Translations under genes and position numbers: made by a program
Notes under the pieces: model-generated
The model's database searches: none
Told to the model about the DNA's origin: nothing
What the model saw: only the letters and a program-made list of their open reading frames with translations
Origin: a virus
Length of the DNA: 48,388 bases
Direction: 5' to 3' (one strand)
IMG/VR virus record: IMGVR_UViG_3300023284_000582
Coordinates: 1 to 48,388 of that record
In this document: positions 37,558-45,553 of the stretch, piece by piece
Numbering within the stretch: position 1 is the first letter of the stretch
How the letters are laid out: each line of letters begins with the position of its first letter

Positions 37558-37606
37558 TACCTGATCGGGTTCCGCTAAAGTCGGATTGCTTCCCCCAAAT
37601 CAGGTA
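37558..37606 (-). promoter_or_regulatory. Conserved 5'-UTR hairpin element before HNH gene
   Basis: Perfect 8-bp outer stem TACCTGAT/ATCAGGTA enclosing TTGGGGGAAG, a TCCG-ACTTTAG-CGGA hairpin and AACCCG. This is the same plan and interior as 16773-16815 with an unrelated outer-stem sequence. A T-rich run separates it from the ATG at 37548. Confidence 0.65.
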
Positions 37607-37664
37607 TGTTTTGTAAATGAATCATAATCCGACAAATGATTTATTATTAATGTTTTATGTATTA

Positions 37665-37696
37665 CAAATATACTCAAAATTCAGGAGGCACCCAAA
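37665..37696 (-). promoter_or_regulatory. Promoter for HNH gene 2 (TTTG-N20-TATATTTG)
   Basis: Near-perfect consensus with full TTTG and TATATTTG. The predicted leader of about 110 bases holds an AATCAT/ATGATT hairpin and the conserved element. Confidence 0.7.
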
Positions 37697-37724
37697 CCGT
37701 TACAATATTATCTCTTGCTTTCAT
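37674..37724 (-). CDS. Possible 16-residue peptide
   Basis: MKARDNIVTVWVPPEF, coupled by ATGA to the 58-residue gene upstream, but the promoter of the HNH gene overlaps it. Only a candidate. Confidence 0.25.
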   Translation of the reverse strand: MKARDNIVTVWVPPEF

Positions 37725-37897
37725 GACTGTTGAGCTTTCTTAAATGCAAAATGCCACATCATTCCTTTATCCAATAATGCCCATAATTTAAACGCTTTTT
37801 TCTTATTGAACATCTTCCACCATGCCCAGGTTAAAAGTTCCTTAGACGTTGCCCCATAGGTCAAATCATCTAATCTTTTCTTTTCTTCTTTATCCAT
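37721..37897 (-). CDS. Small Trp-rich basic protein
   Basis: A 58-residue open frame with AAGACTATG leader (MDKEEKKRLDDLTYGATSKE) and an aromatic core (LLTWAWWKMFNKKKAFKLW) ending in 'MMWHFAFKKAQQS'. Trp/Lys-rich amphipathic helices suggest membrane or protein contact. Family unknown. Confidence 0.7.
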   Translation of the reverse strand: MDKEEKKRLDDLTYGATSKELLTWAWWKMFNKKKAFKLWALLDKGMMWHFAFKKAQQS

Positions 37898-37937
37898 AGT
37901 CTTAAGCAGTTTCTTTTAATCTTCCAAAGATTCATCA

Positions 37938-38327
37938 TTATCCTTTTGGATAGGCCATTCTTTTTAAACTCATAAAGGCTACATTTTTAACTAATGTGCC
38001 ACCTGTACATTCATAATCACACTTAATCAATTGATCAACTATTTTAGCAAGCGTGTTATATTTTTCCATTTCTATATCAGCTTGAGTCTTTTCAACTTTT
38101 ATAGGCGTTGGTATAGCTAAGAAGAATAATTTACCCTTACTGCTTGCTTCAACGCTCATTTGTTTGAATCCATATTTCTCAGATAAACCAAGCCAATATT
38201 TATTAACCTTTTCTTGGGTGTCCATTCCAGTTGTAACATTGCCAATTTTCAGTACTGGCATTTGATTTTTATTTATGGAAATAATATCGTCCATTTCCTG
38301 TTGTGTCATTTTAAATTCTTGTTTCAT
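37938..38327 (-). CDS. Uncharacterised accessory protein
   Basis: A 129-residue protein (MKQEFKMTQQEMDDIISINK) containing 'VNKYWLGLSEKYGFKQMSVE' and 'FFLAIPTPIKVEKTQADIEM', a combination I know from small proteins of Bacteroidota phages near RecT. Function unknown. Confidence 0.7.
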   Translation of the reverse strand: MKQEFKMTQQEMDDIISINKNQMPVLKIGNVTTGMDTQEKVNKYWLGLSEKYGFKQMSVEASSKGKLFFLAIPTPIKVEKTQADIEMEKYNTLAKIVDQLIKCDYECTGGTLVKNVAFMSLKRMAYPKG

Positions 38328-38367
38328 AATTCTAAATTTAAGTTGTTGTATACCTACCTATGTAGGG

Positions 38368-38640
38368 TTAACGTGGATATAAAAACATATTATCATCACT
38401 CCATTCATGTGGAATTCTAATGACATATTGTGATTCACTCATATATTCAAGGCCATCATATCCTACAGAATCATCACCAATACTTTTTATTTTTGAAGAA
38501 TCATAAGCAGTAAAATGTCCATATAAATTAGCAAACGATAAGCCTTTTTTCTTACAATCATTAAACGCACGTTTAAGTTTTTTGAATGCCTTTATCTGCT
38601 CGTTAGTTAATTCTAATAATTCCATTAGTTCTAAATTCAT
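38368..38640 (-). CDS. Small uncharacterised protein
   Basis: A 90-residue protein. The first half is helical ('LTNEQIKAFKKLKRAFNDCK'), the second has Tyr/Asp-rich strands. The leader is CGACTATG. Family unknown. Confidence 0.65.
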   Translation of the reverse strand: MNLELMELLELTNEQIKAFKKLKRAFNDCKKKGLSFANLYGHFTAYDSSKIKSIGDDSVGYDGLEYMSESQYVIRIPHEWSDDNMFLYPR

Positions 38641-38669
38641 AGTCGTTATTTTTAATGTTTATACAATAC

Positions 38670-39221
38670 TTAATTCTTAATTAGTGAGGTCCAAAACTCA
38701 AGGGTTAAGGATTGGTCTTTGAAATCTTTTACATGATATTGTGGAACTTGACCACATGTAAAAAACACACCTTGTGTAAAATAAGCACCGCCTTTAAAAT
38801 CAATATAATCCTTTTCAATTAATTCAATTTCAAACCCTTTATACCATACGTTTTTTAATGCTTCTGGATAATCTATTTCAATATATTTTTTATACTGAAT
38901 TGCTCCCTCCATAGAATTATTGACCATGTCCTTTACGGTTTCAGGTTCAGTCATGACCCTTCCATCTTTTACAACTACCAACCTTTTTAATTCCAATGTA
39001 GAACATATCCGTGAATGATACATTCGGATTAAATTAAGCTTCTCCCATGCCACAAAATTTGAGCCTGCTACTTCAATAAAATAATTAGTAATCTCCTTAC
39101 TATCTATTTCATTTACCAGTTGCCCCAACGTTGGCTGGGTTGGGAACTTTTCAAATAATATCTCTGCTAATTTCATAATACTTCTTTTAGTTTTTTTTGA
39201 TATCCGATTACAGGGTTCCAT
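38670..39221 (-). CDS. Uncharacterised 183-residue protein
   Basis: Mixed alpha/beta protein (MEPCNRISKKTKRSIMKLAE); an internal Met at residue 16 is an alternative start. It contains 'YHSRICSTLELKRLVVVKDG' and 'WYKGFEIELIEKDYIDFKGG'. Next to recT, but no exonuclease motif is present. Function unknown. Confidence 0.65.
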   Translation of the reverse strand: MEPCNRISKKTKRSIMKLAEILFEKFPTQPTLGQLVNEIDSKEITNYFIEVAGSNFVAWEKLNLIRMYHSRICSTLELKRLVVVKDGRVMTEPETVKDMVNNSMEGAIQYKKYIEIDYPEALKNVWYKGFEIELIEKDYIDFKGGAYFTQGVFFTCGQVPQYHVKDFKDQSLTLEFWTSLIKN

Positions 39222-39241
39222 ATTTCTAAGTCGCTCACAAG

Positions 39242-39496
39242 TTAAAATTTTACGTCTGCTCTAAATGATGATAACACTAATACTAATTGAGGAATTGTTA
39301 CTATATCCAAGTGAATATAATTAGAATTTGTTCCTATTTTTATCTTTAGATACCACTTATATTGAATGTCTCCTTCATTGTAATAAAAATATCCGTTTAT
39401 TACATCCATCTTATAGATAGTTTCGCCTGTGACAACTTTTCTATTAAAGCCTAGCTTTCTAAGCTCCTTTCTAGTTAAATTTAATTGTTGTTTCAT
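39242..39496 (-). CDS. Small uncharacterised protein
   Basis: An 84-residue protein (MKQQLNLTRKELRKLGFNRK) with a basic helical start and beta-rich body ('NSNYIHLDIVTIPQLVLVLS'). It abuts recT. Family unknown. Confidence 0.65.
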   Translation of the reverse strand: MKQQLNLTRKELRKLGFNRKVVTGETIYKMDVINGYFYYNEGDIQYKWYLKIKIGTNSNYIHLDIVTIPQLVLVLSSFRADVKF

Positions 39497-39500
39497 AGTT

Positions 39501-40406
39501 TTAGTCGTTAGTGTGTTGATCCAACTTTTTATGAATATCTCTCATCCCATAATTTTGACCAGATTCAATAGGGTCTAATTGGTTATCCTTCAGATATTGA
39601 ATAACTTCCTTTGCTCTTTCACCACTCATTATTAGTAATTCTCTTTCAATTTCTTGCTTTTGATTCTCATCCAATAAGCTATTCCTTATTAAAGAATGTA
39701 TCATTTCAGCTTGGCCGTGACTTACACCATAATCCTGATCAACCAAATGATTGGCAGCGGCCAACTTTGCCCATCTGTCTGTTTTTGGTAAATATTTTGT
39801 AAGCCTTCGTATAACAGTCTTCCTGCCCATTTCAGAATAATTTGACTCCCATATACAGGATTTTGATTTACCGCTCTTAAAAGACTTGTATGACTCTGAG
39901 CCTTCACGAATTTCATTCACCTGTTCAGCGGTCATTACTTCAACCTGTTTATTTCCATCATGGAGCACAGCCACAGCGTAGAATAATTTAATTTCAGTAC
40001 TCTTTCGTTTTGGCTTGTGAATGATTTCTACTGATGTTCCTAGAGTTTCTTCAAATTCATCGCCATCATAAACCGGGTGAGAATACACAGATTTTGCGCT
40101 TCCCGTATCAGTTATAAGTTTCACTAATCCCTGATAACTTGGTTCAAGACAACAAGTCAACTGTTTATCAGTATATCTCGGAACCAAATAGGCCAATTTT
40201 AAAGCCGGGTTTAACGTTAAACCTATCTGACTAATGTTGAGAACAGCAGATAATTTGCTTTCTACAGTAGTTTTGTTTAGGTACCCATTCTTATTGAATA
40301 TTTGTAAAGCAAAGCTTATTTCTTTTTGAAAAGTCTGCTTATCTGTTACTGTAATGAACTTTTCTTGTATTGGTTTGAAAAATTCTACCTTCATTAATTC
40401 TTTCAT
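39501..40406 (-). CDS. recT: RecT-family single-strand annealing protein
   Basis: A 301-residue RecT. 'LQIFNKNGYLNKTTVESKLS', 'AVLNISQIGLTLNPALKLAY', 'VPRYTDKQLTCCLEPSYQGL' and 'SYSEMGRKTVIRRLTKYLP'-type segments are the conserved core (the RecT/Redbeta-type oligomerising, ssDNA-annealing domain). The start at 40406 is chosen for its AATAAGACTATG leader; a start at 40433 overlaps the upstream gene. The usual partner exonuclease is not recognised nearby. Confidence 0.9.
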   Translation of the reverse strand: MKELMKVEFFKPIQEKFITVTDKQTFQKEISFALQIFNKNGYLNKTTVESKLSAVLNISQIGLTLNPALKLAYLVPRYTDKQLTCCLEPSYQGLVKLITDTGSAKSVYSHPVYDGDEFEETLGTSVEIIHKPKRKSTEIKLFYAVAVLHDGNKQVEVMTAEQVNEIREGSESYKSFKSGKSKSCIWESNYSEMGRKTVIRRLTKYLPKTDRWAKLAAANHLVDQDYGVSHGQAEMIHSLIRNSLLDENQKQEIERELLIMSGERAKEVIQYLKDNQLDPIESGQNYGMRDIHKKLDQHTND

Positions 40407-40420
40407 AGTCTTATTTTGAT

Positions 40421-40675
40421 TTAATCCTTCCAATTCTCTATTAATTCGCTCAATATTTGACGCGTTTTCCCCTCTGAATAATAGTAGGCTTTTAATACTC
40501 CGGCATAGTTAGAATGCATCCGTGATTTAATACAATGCCACTTGCATTCTGCTGGGGTTCCATGAAATATGACCTCATTTCCCTCTTCAAAATATTGGTC
40601 TTCCGTTTTCTTATTCGTAGACCAAAACGGTTTTGGGTTCTCCTGGTCAGTAGCTAATAATATTACGTAATTCAT
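40421..40675 (-). CDS. Small uncharacterised protein
   Basis: An 84-residue protein from the ATG at 40675 (MNYVILLATDQENPKPFWST), which has the AACTATG leader; an upstream ATG at 40720 overlaps the next gene. Pattern 'IFHGTPAECKWHCIKSRM' and 'YAGVLKAYYYSEGKT' suggests a compact alpha/beta fold. Family unknown. Confidence 0.65.
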   Translation of the reverse strand: MNYVILLATDQENPKPFWSTNKKTEDQYFEEGNEVIFHGTPAECKWHCIKSRMHSNYAGVLKAYYYSEGKTRQILSELIENWKD

Positions 40676-40680
40676 AGTTT

Positions 40681-40842
40681 TTATTTTTGATTTGCTTCTG
40701 TATCTATCCTGGAACCACACTCATCACATATAGGCTTAAATCCATAGCTACCATACTGTGCGTTTTCTTCTAGCTCAGTTACAGGAGTTTCTTTCTTGCA
40801 CTCACGGCAATGATCGGTTTCCACTTGTTTTACTTCGGTCAT
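40681..40842 (-). CDS. Small zinc-ribbon protein
   Basis: A 53-residue open frame (MTEVKQVETDHCRECKKETP) with 'CRECKK' and 'ICDECGSR', two C-x2-C knuckles 25 residues apart. It overlaps the RHH gene start region by 4 bases. A zinc ribbon of unknown role. Confidence 0.7.
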   Translation of the reverse strand: MTEVKQVETDHCRECKKETPVTELEENAQYGSYGFKPICDECGSRIDTEANQK

Positions 40843-40973
40843 GATTTTATGTTTAAAGCTTTCTTAATAAGAAGTTCAACCCAATTATTAAAACTTCTGC
40901 CTTCTTTTTTCGCTTGTTTTTTCCCTTGTTCTACGAGGCCAATATCAAGTCTTAATCCGTGTTGCTTTTTCAT
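40839..40973 (-). CDS. Ribbon-helix-helix regulator
   Basis: A 44-residue protein from the ATG at 40973 (MKKQHGLRLDIGLVEQGKKQ). A short strand (HGLRLDI) and two helices ('VEQGKKQAKKEGRSFNNWVE', 'LLIKKALN') match the Arc/MetJ-type RHH fold, a dimeric DNA-binding unit. A longer reading from 41036 would overlap the upstream gene. It probably represses the early promoter nearby (inference). Confidence 0.75.
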   Translation of the reverse strand: MKKQHGLRLDIGLVEQGKKQAKKEGRSFNNWVELLIKKALNIKS

Positions 40974-40980
40974 AATGATT

Positions 40981-41265
40981 TTAAATATATTTTTGGATAA
41001 GTTTGATACCAGAATAATCCTGCCTAGAACAAGCATCCTCTAAAACGTTTTGCGGACATTTGTTAATGACATGCTCTACAATATTAATATCTTTGTCGCA
41101 GAGATCAGACCAAAGAACATAAAGATTTGTACCTAGAATTGATTCGTATTGCTCAAGTTTCTGAAGAATGGTAATTACCTGTATTGCATTTTCATGCGTG
41201 GTTAATTGCATAAGGAATGACAGTGCGCCCGGATTACTTTGTGACCATTTGATTATTTGTTCCAT
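40981..41265 (-). CDS. First gene of the early unit, uncharacterised
   Basis: A 94-residue protein from the ATG at 41265 (MEQIIKWSQSNPGALSFLMQ). A start at 41319 is rejected because the early promoter lies within that stretch. The segment 'LGTNLYVLWSDLCDKDINIV' is one I associate with small phage proteins of similar place. Helical; function unknown. Confidence 0.75.
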   Translation of the reverse strand: MEQIIKWSQSNPGALSFLMQLTTHENAIQVITILQKLEQYESILGTNLYVLWSDLCDKDINIVEHVINKCPQNVLEDACSRQDYSGIKLIQKYI

Positions 41266-41289
41266 AATTAATATTTGATTGATGTTATA

Positions 41290-41320
41290 CAAATGTAATA
41301 CAATTAATTTATAATACAAG
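41290..41320 (-). promoter_or_regulatory. Early promoter (TTG-N19-TACATTTG)
   Basis: TACATTTG with TTG exactly 19 bases upstream, at the head of the leftward early unit and just after the late terminators. The predicted start is about 18 bases before the ATG at 41265. Confidence 0.75.
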
Positions 41321-41365
41321 TGTTATACTTATTTATTTTTAAGAAAAGATTTTCGATAAATACAA

Positions 41366-41397
41366 AAGCCCCCAGAGAACTATGAAACCGGGGGCTT
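41366..41397 (-). terminator. Late-unit terminator 2
   Basis: AAGCCCCC/GGGGGCTT, an 8-bp GC-rich stem with a 16-base loop, followed on the minus strand by TTTTGTA. It separates the late and early units. Confidence 0.8.
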
Positions 41398-41430
41398 AAC
41401 TTTCGACTATGAAAGTATAAAATAAGAAGG

Positions 41431-41454
41431 GATTTGCACAACCTAGTGCAAATC
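41431..41454 (-). terminator. Late-unit terminator 1
   Basis: Perfect 9-bp stem GATTTGCAC/GTGCAAATC with a 6-base loop, followed on the minus strand by CCTTCTTATTTT, 20 bases after the last late stop codon. A further 6-bp hairpin (41399-41416) lies between the two terminators. Confidence 0.8.
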
Positions 41455-41473
41455 AACACTACGAATATACTAA

Positions 41474-42235
41474 TTAATCCGGAATATCCCTAAATTCATC
41501 TTCCAGCAATAAACTGATTTTATCAGTAGCGTTTTTAATCAAACTGAAATCTTCCTTTAAAAACTTTCGTTCTTTCGTAACATATGCTACAACGAGAGCG
41601 CCAACCATATATGAGCGCGTGTGTCCGCTTTCGGGACTCATGACTGAGAAATCACCCACTGTTATTATTCCGGCTACTTCTGCCATCCTGTGGCGTTCAG
41701 AATCTTTTTCGGTTTTCAGATCATCAATATGGTTTACAATGGTATACCCGTTATTTTTTTGCATCTGCTCGATTATAGTTGCCATTTTCCAAACAGGCAC
41801 CTCTTTAAGTGATTCCTTCGAACTTGGTATCCATGGGTCTTTGCATTCATGGGTTATAACTACTCTGTCGTGTTGATTTTCGGGAAAAGATTCCATTCCT
41901 ATGCCTAGTTTGTAATTTTCACCTACCCACAACTCCACCCGTTCAGCTTTCAATTTTTTCTTAATACCGCAAATAATGTCGTAATATAAATCGTTATCCA
42001 TTACTGATATGATGAAACTGTCAGGCCTTGGAATCCTATCATCTATTCCAGCAAATGATTTTATTTCCCCTTCAAGCATGGTTATTTCTTTTTTACAAGA
42101 TTCCAAATCTATTTTAAGACTGGTATTTTCTTCAAGAAGTTTTTTCTTTGCCTTTTTGACTGAAAAAAACTTAAGAACCAATCCAGCTATTACACCAAGT
42201 TCTATTATTACCCCTGTTAATCCTTCCCAATCCAT
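41474..42235 (-). CDS. Membrane-anchored protein with coiled coil and GAF-like domain
   Basis: A 253-residue protein, last gene of the late unit, where lysis genes often lie. Residues 9-24 form one membrane helix (VIIELGVIAGLVLKFF), 25-60 a coiled coil, and 70-250 an alpha/beta domain with 'AERVELWVGEN' and a C-terminal helix, resembling GAF-type folds. It could be a lysis accessory or a sensor. No holin signature (several helices) is present. Confidence 0.6.
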   Translation of the reverse strand: MDWEGLTGVIIELGVIAGLVLKFFSVKKAKKKLLEENTSLKIDLESCKKEITMLEGEIKSFAGIDDRIPRPDSFIISVMDNDLYYDIICGIKKKLKAERVELWVGENYKLGIGMESFPENQHDRVVITHECKDPWIPSSKESLKEVPVWKMATIIEQMQKNNGYTIVNHIDDLKTEKDSERHRMAEVAGIITVGDFSVMSPESGHTRSYMVGALVVAYVTKERKFLKEDFSLIKNATDKISLLLEDEFRDIPD

Positions 42236-42237
42236 AA

Positions 42238-42516
42238 TTATCCAATTTCACTCGGCACTTCCCAACTTTGTAAAATAACTTTTACCCCCTTTAATGTATA
42301 TTCTGTACAAAATGTTAATGCCATTATTTCCGTAAATGTGTATTGAGAGAATGCTGCAACCATTATATCAATTTCATTCTGAGTGGTTTTAATATATAAT
42401 TTAGTGGCATTCTTATGCCGCTGTGTATTATTCTCACCAATACACATGTTCAACGCATTCAAATAATCTTCATTTTTAGCCTGCGCAATATCCATTATAA
42501 AATATCTTCTTTTCAT
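42238..42516 (-). CDS. Small late protein
   Basis: A 92-residue protein from the ATG at 42516, giving TAATATG coupling with the fibre gene; an ATG at 42528 overlaps that gene. Helical ('YLNALNMCIGENNTQRHKNA') with 'IMVAAFSQYTFTEIMALTF'. Could be a fibre chaperone by position. Family unknown. Confidence 0.6.
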   Translation of the reverse strand: MKRRYFIMDIAQAKNEDYLNALNMCIGENNTQRHKNATKLYIKTTQNEIDIMVAAFSQYTFTEIMALTFCTEYTLKGVKVILQSWEVPSEIG

Positions 42517-42517
42517 A

Positions 42518-45500
42518 TTATGGTACATCTGTATTTACATTGCTTTGATCCATGTTGATTGCGGTTCCATCGTTCGAACCCTTATTGTCTGTGATTGTTG
42601 GAATAGTATCACCATCAAATCTATACCAGGATAATAGATTTGCCTTTGCAGAATGTTCATCTAAATCACTAGGCTTTCCATCCTTTCTTGTTTCCAAAAC
42701 TTCGGCTCCTGTTAATTCCTTATTCCAGACAGACACCTCGTCCTGTTTTGCGTCAAGAAAACGTGATTTTTCACCCAGTTCTTCCCTTGAACCCATTAAC
42801 ATAGGCCTTGCATTTAAAGTCGATCCTGCTAGAGAATCAAAATCTGTTATAGTTGCCACGCTTACACCATTAGCGTATAGTGTAACTCCTGCGGCAGTAA
42901 TGGAACCATCATAGGTCATAACTAAGTGTACCCATGTAGTTGTAGAGGTAAATGTTTGACTAGTTTTAACTGTAATTCTTCTTTGACCTAAATTAAAATC
43001 GGTTAAATCAAAACGAAATCTATTGTCCGAATTGAATTGCAAAAACCATCCTTTATCTACCGCCCCACTAGGATGATCTCTTTTAGTTAGCAATCCTTGT
43101 TCAGTGCCTAATCCGTCTCTTTTTACCCAAAGACTAATGCTGAAAGCATCGGTAGTTTCAAAATCCAGAACGTCTCCAAAGTCTACATGTTCGTTTGTAC
43201 CGTCAAATAGTAATGAAAACCCACTGAAAAATACTTCAAAAATACGAGATGAAACCACGTAAAATACTTTCGATAATAAATTTCCTTTTATTTTTGATGT
43301 CGTTGTATAATCATCTGATTCAATGCTTTTATCCAACCTTAACGTAAGTGTAAGGCCTTGTATAATTTGACCTATTAAAGAATCTCTCAATGAACTCAAA
43401 ATGAATACATTTAATTCATTCTCCTTATATATCCTTTGAATACCCACAAGGCCATCAGGATTAGTTTTCGTAGTTGTATCATCGTGAATTACTTTTACTT
43501 TATTATCTTCTAATTGCAGAAGTTTACCATTTAAATCTACATCCAGTAAATCTGTAGAACTAAATGTAGCCGTAAACGCACTTTCTCCATAATCTGCAAC
43601 AGTAGAATTTCCTGAGAAATGTATATAAATAGTGTCTACACCTTGAAAACGCATGGTCATTCGTAAAGCAGCCCTAATAACATAATTATTGCTGCCGGAA
43701 TACCTACTAGTTTTCATATTCAGCCCGTCATTAGGTTCGTTCGAATCTAAAAACACGGTATCAACTCCCGCCAATGGTTGGTTTTCATCCCACGGAATTT
43801 GTTGACCTACATAGACATTATAGAATTGATCCGGGGTAGAAAAGTTGTCCGTTTCAATGAAAACTTGTCTAAATTGATTTCCAATAGGAATGTTAAAATC
43901 TCGTTCAGTATCAAGACTTAAAACCTGTCTCAATTGACCTCCTGTATTGACCAACGCGCCTCTACTAATCGGAAAGTTAAATTCATCAATTATGAAAAAT
44001 GTATCCGCTACAGTATTATAGGCCACTATAAGAGCTGACATTTTACTAATAATTATCTGGTCATTGGTTGTTGTAGGTATGTGAAACCGATAAGCAGAAA
44101 GAAATATATCTTCATTCGCTAAGGCAATATTAGTCTTACCATTAAATACGCCTGCCGTGAAATCTGTTGTATGATCAAAATAGTTGGCTTCATCAAAAAC
44201 GACTAATCCTGAAATATCTGAGTTCTTTGAGTATGTACTGTTATCTATTTTGAGTGTTACCCTATTTGATGTATTATTTGTTGTGGTAGAATCCTCTACA
44301 ATGGCTGCCAACAGATATAAATTATTATTCTCTAGTTGAGCTTGTTGAGCTTGTGTAAGTATGGTTTCAAAGCTGCCTGATATTTGCTGAGCAGTATCCA
44401 GGTTTATATCTAAATTCCTTATAATTCCGGTTCCAACAACAGGCGCCGCATCAATTGTAGTTCTTACGGTTTCTTGAAGCCAAATATCTTTCATTGTGCC
44501 TGTGGCAGTCTTATAGGTGGCCGCTACAGGTTGGAAACTATGAAATATAGTAATAGGATCGCCAGTTAAAAAAGTAGTTCCCACAGCCACAGAAATAACA
44601 AAAGAAACTTTAGTGCTTTCTGTGATCTCAATATCGTCTAATGGATTGCTTCCGGCAACCGTTTCATAACTGACAGAGTCAAGCGTGTATACATTTTCTC
44701 CACCGTCAAAGCTTTCATTAAGCCAACCTATTGAATCAACGCCTACATCTGGAATAGTGATTCTTCTCAAGTTGCCTAAATTTTCAGCGCTACCAATATC
44801 AAAAATACGCCTATATTGAAGTGTACTATTTTTAAATGGGTTAGGGGAATTTAGATTTGTTTGATTCTGCTCTTGGCTTTCAGCCCAATAATGGGTTGCT
44901 AAAAATATATGTTCATACTCAAACTCTCGGGTATAAGTATCTACAGTTGCAGATAATCTTATTTTAAAAGGATCAGTTTCCTGAGTTAGCCACCTTTGAG
45001 GGTTTCTAGGGTTACTAGTTGAAAATGATCCGGTTACATTGTTATTCTTATATTGTTGTACAGACTCTGTAATCGTGTCGATTTCAGACTTGACATTTAA
45101 TCCGTTTGTAGTGTATTGAAAATTGACTTCAGTAAAAGATTGCTTAACTGCGATTCTAGCCTTTGTGTAAATCGCATTGGCTCCGGCTCCTGCTACTATT
45201 AATATAGTATCTTGTACCGATTTAATGACACCACTAGTAATGATTAAGACAGACCCGCCGCCCGTAGTATTAATGAAATCTATAATATCATCCGGTAGAA
45301 ACTTGTCCGCTATAAATGATCCTGAAAGCCTTGTTATTTTTTTATTACTTCCTTGGTCTGTTATTTCGAATTGGTTCGAATCAGTAACCGTTACTTCTGC
45401 ATCAATGGTAACTTGTAAAGTAGCTGTTTCTTTTACCCGGTCACCTACATTTCCCTTCCAAATGTTAGTAAAATCACCGGTAAGTGTCGCGAAATCACTC

Positions 45501-45553
45501 CCGTTACGATTTTCATAAAAAAATGCCTGATCAAATACTACTATATTACTCAT
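42518..45553 (-). CDS. Large tail fibre / receptor-binding protein with LamG domain
   Basis: A 1011-residue beta-rich protein. The last ~220 residues form a concanavalin/LamG-type domain: 'SLLFDGTNEHVDFGDVLDFE', 'FSISLWVKRDG', 'WVHLVMTYDGS', 'VTLYANGVSVAT', 'DEVSVWNKELTGAEV' and 'LLSWYRFDGDT'. Such domains bind glycans, so this is the best candidate for host recognition. The first ~780 residues are repetitive strands (structural shaft). It lies at the distal end of the tail module. Confidence 0.8.
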   Translation of the reverse strand: MSNIVVFDQAFFYENRNGSDFATLTGDFTNIWKGNVGDRVKETATLQVTIDAEVTVTDSNQFEITDQGSNKKITRLSGSFIADKFLPDDIIDFINTTGGGSVLIITSGVIKSVQDTILIVAGAGANAIYTKARIAVKQSFTEVNFQYTTNGLNVKSEIDTITESVQQYKNNNVTGSFSTSNPRNPQRWLTQETDPFKIRLSATVDTYTREFEYEHIFLATHYWAESQEQNQTNLNSPNPFKNSTLQYRRIFDIGSAENLGNLRRITIPDVGVDSIGWLNESFDGGENVYTLDSVSYETVAGSNPLDDIEITESTKVSFVISVAVGTTFLTGDPITIFHSFQPVAATYKTATGTMKDIWLQETVRTTIDAAPVVGTGIIRNLDINLDTAQQISGSFETILTQAQQAQLENNNLYLLAAIVEDSTTTNNTSNRVTLKIDNSTYSKNSDISGLVVFDEANYFDHTTDFTAGVFNGKTNIALANEDIFLSAYRFHIPTTTNDQIIISKMSALIVAYNTVADTFFIIDEFNFPISRGALVNTGGQLRQVLSLDTERDFNIPIGNQFRQVFIETDNFSTPDQFYNVYVGQQIPWDENQPLAGVDTVFLDSNEPNDGLNMKTSRYSGSNNYVIRAALRMTMRFQGVDTIYIHFSGNSTVADYGESAFTATFSSTDLLDVDLNGKLLQLEDNKVKVIHDDTTTKTNPDGLVGIQRIYKENELNVFILSSLRDSLIGQIIQGLTLTLRLDKSIESDDYTTTSKIKGNLLSKVFYVVSSRIFEVFFSGFSLLFDGTNEHVDFGDVLDFETTDAFSISLWVKRDGLGTEQGLLTKRDHPSGAVDKGWFLQFNSDNRFRFDLTDFNLGQRRITVKTSQTFTSTTTWVHLVMTYDGSITAAGVTLYANGVSVATITDFDSLAGSTLNARPMLMGSREELGEKSRFLDAKQDEVSVWNKELTGAEVLETRKDGKPSDLDEHSAKANLLSWYRFDGDTIPTITDNKGSNDGTAINMDQSNVNTDVP

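Noticed and set aside
41266-41319. N-terminal extension of the first early gene to 41319
   Set aside because: The early promoter occupies this stretch, so the extension could not be on the main transcript.
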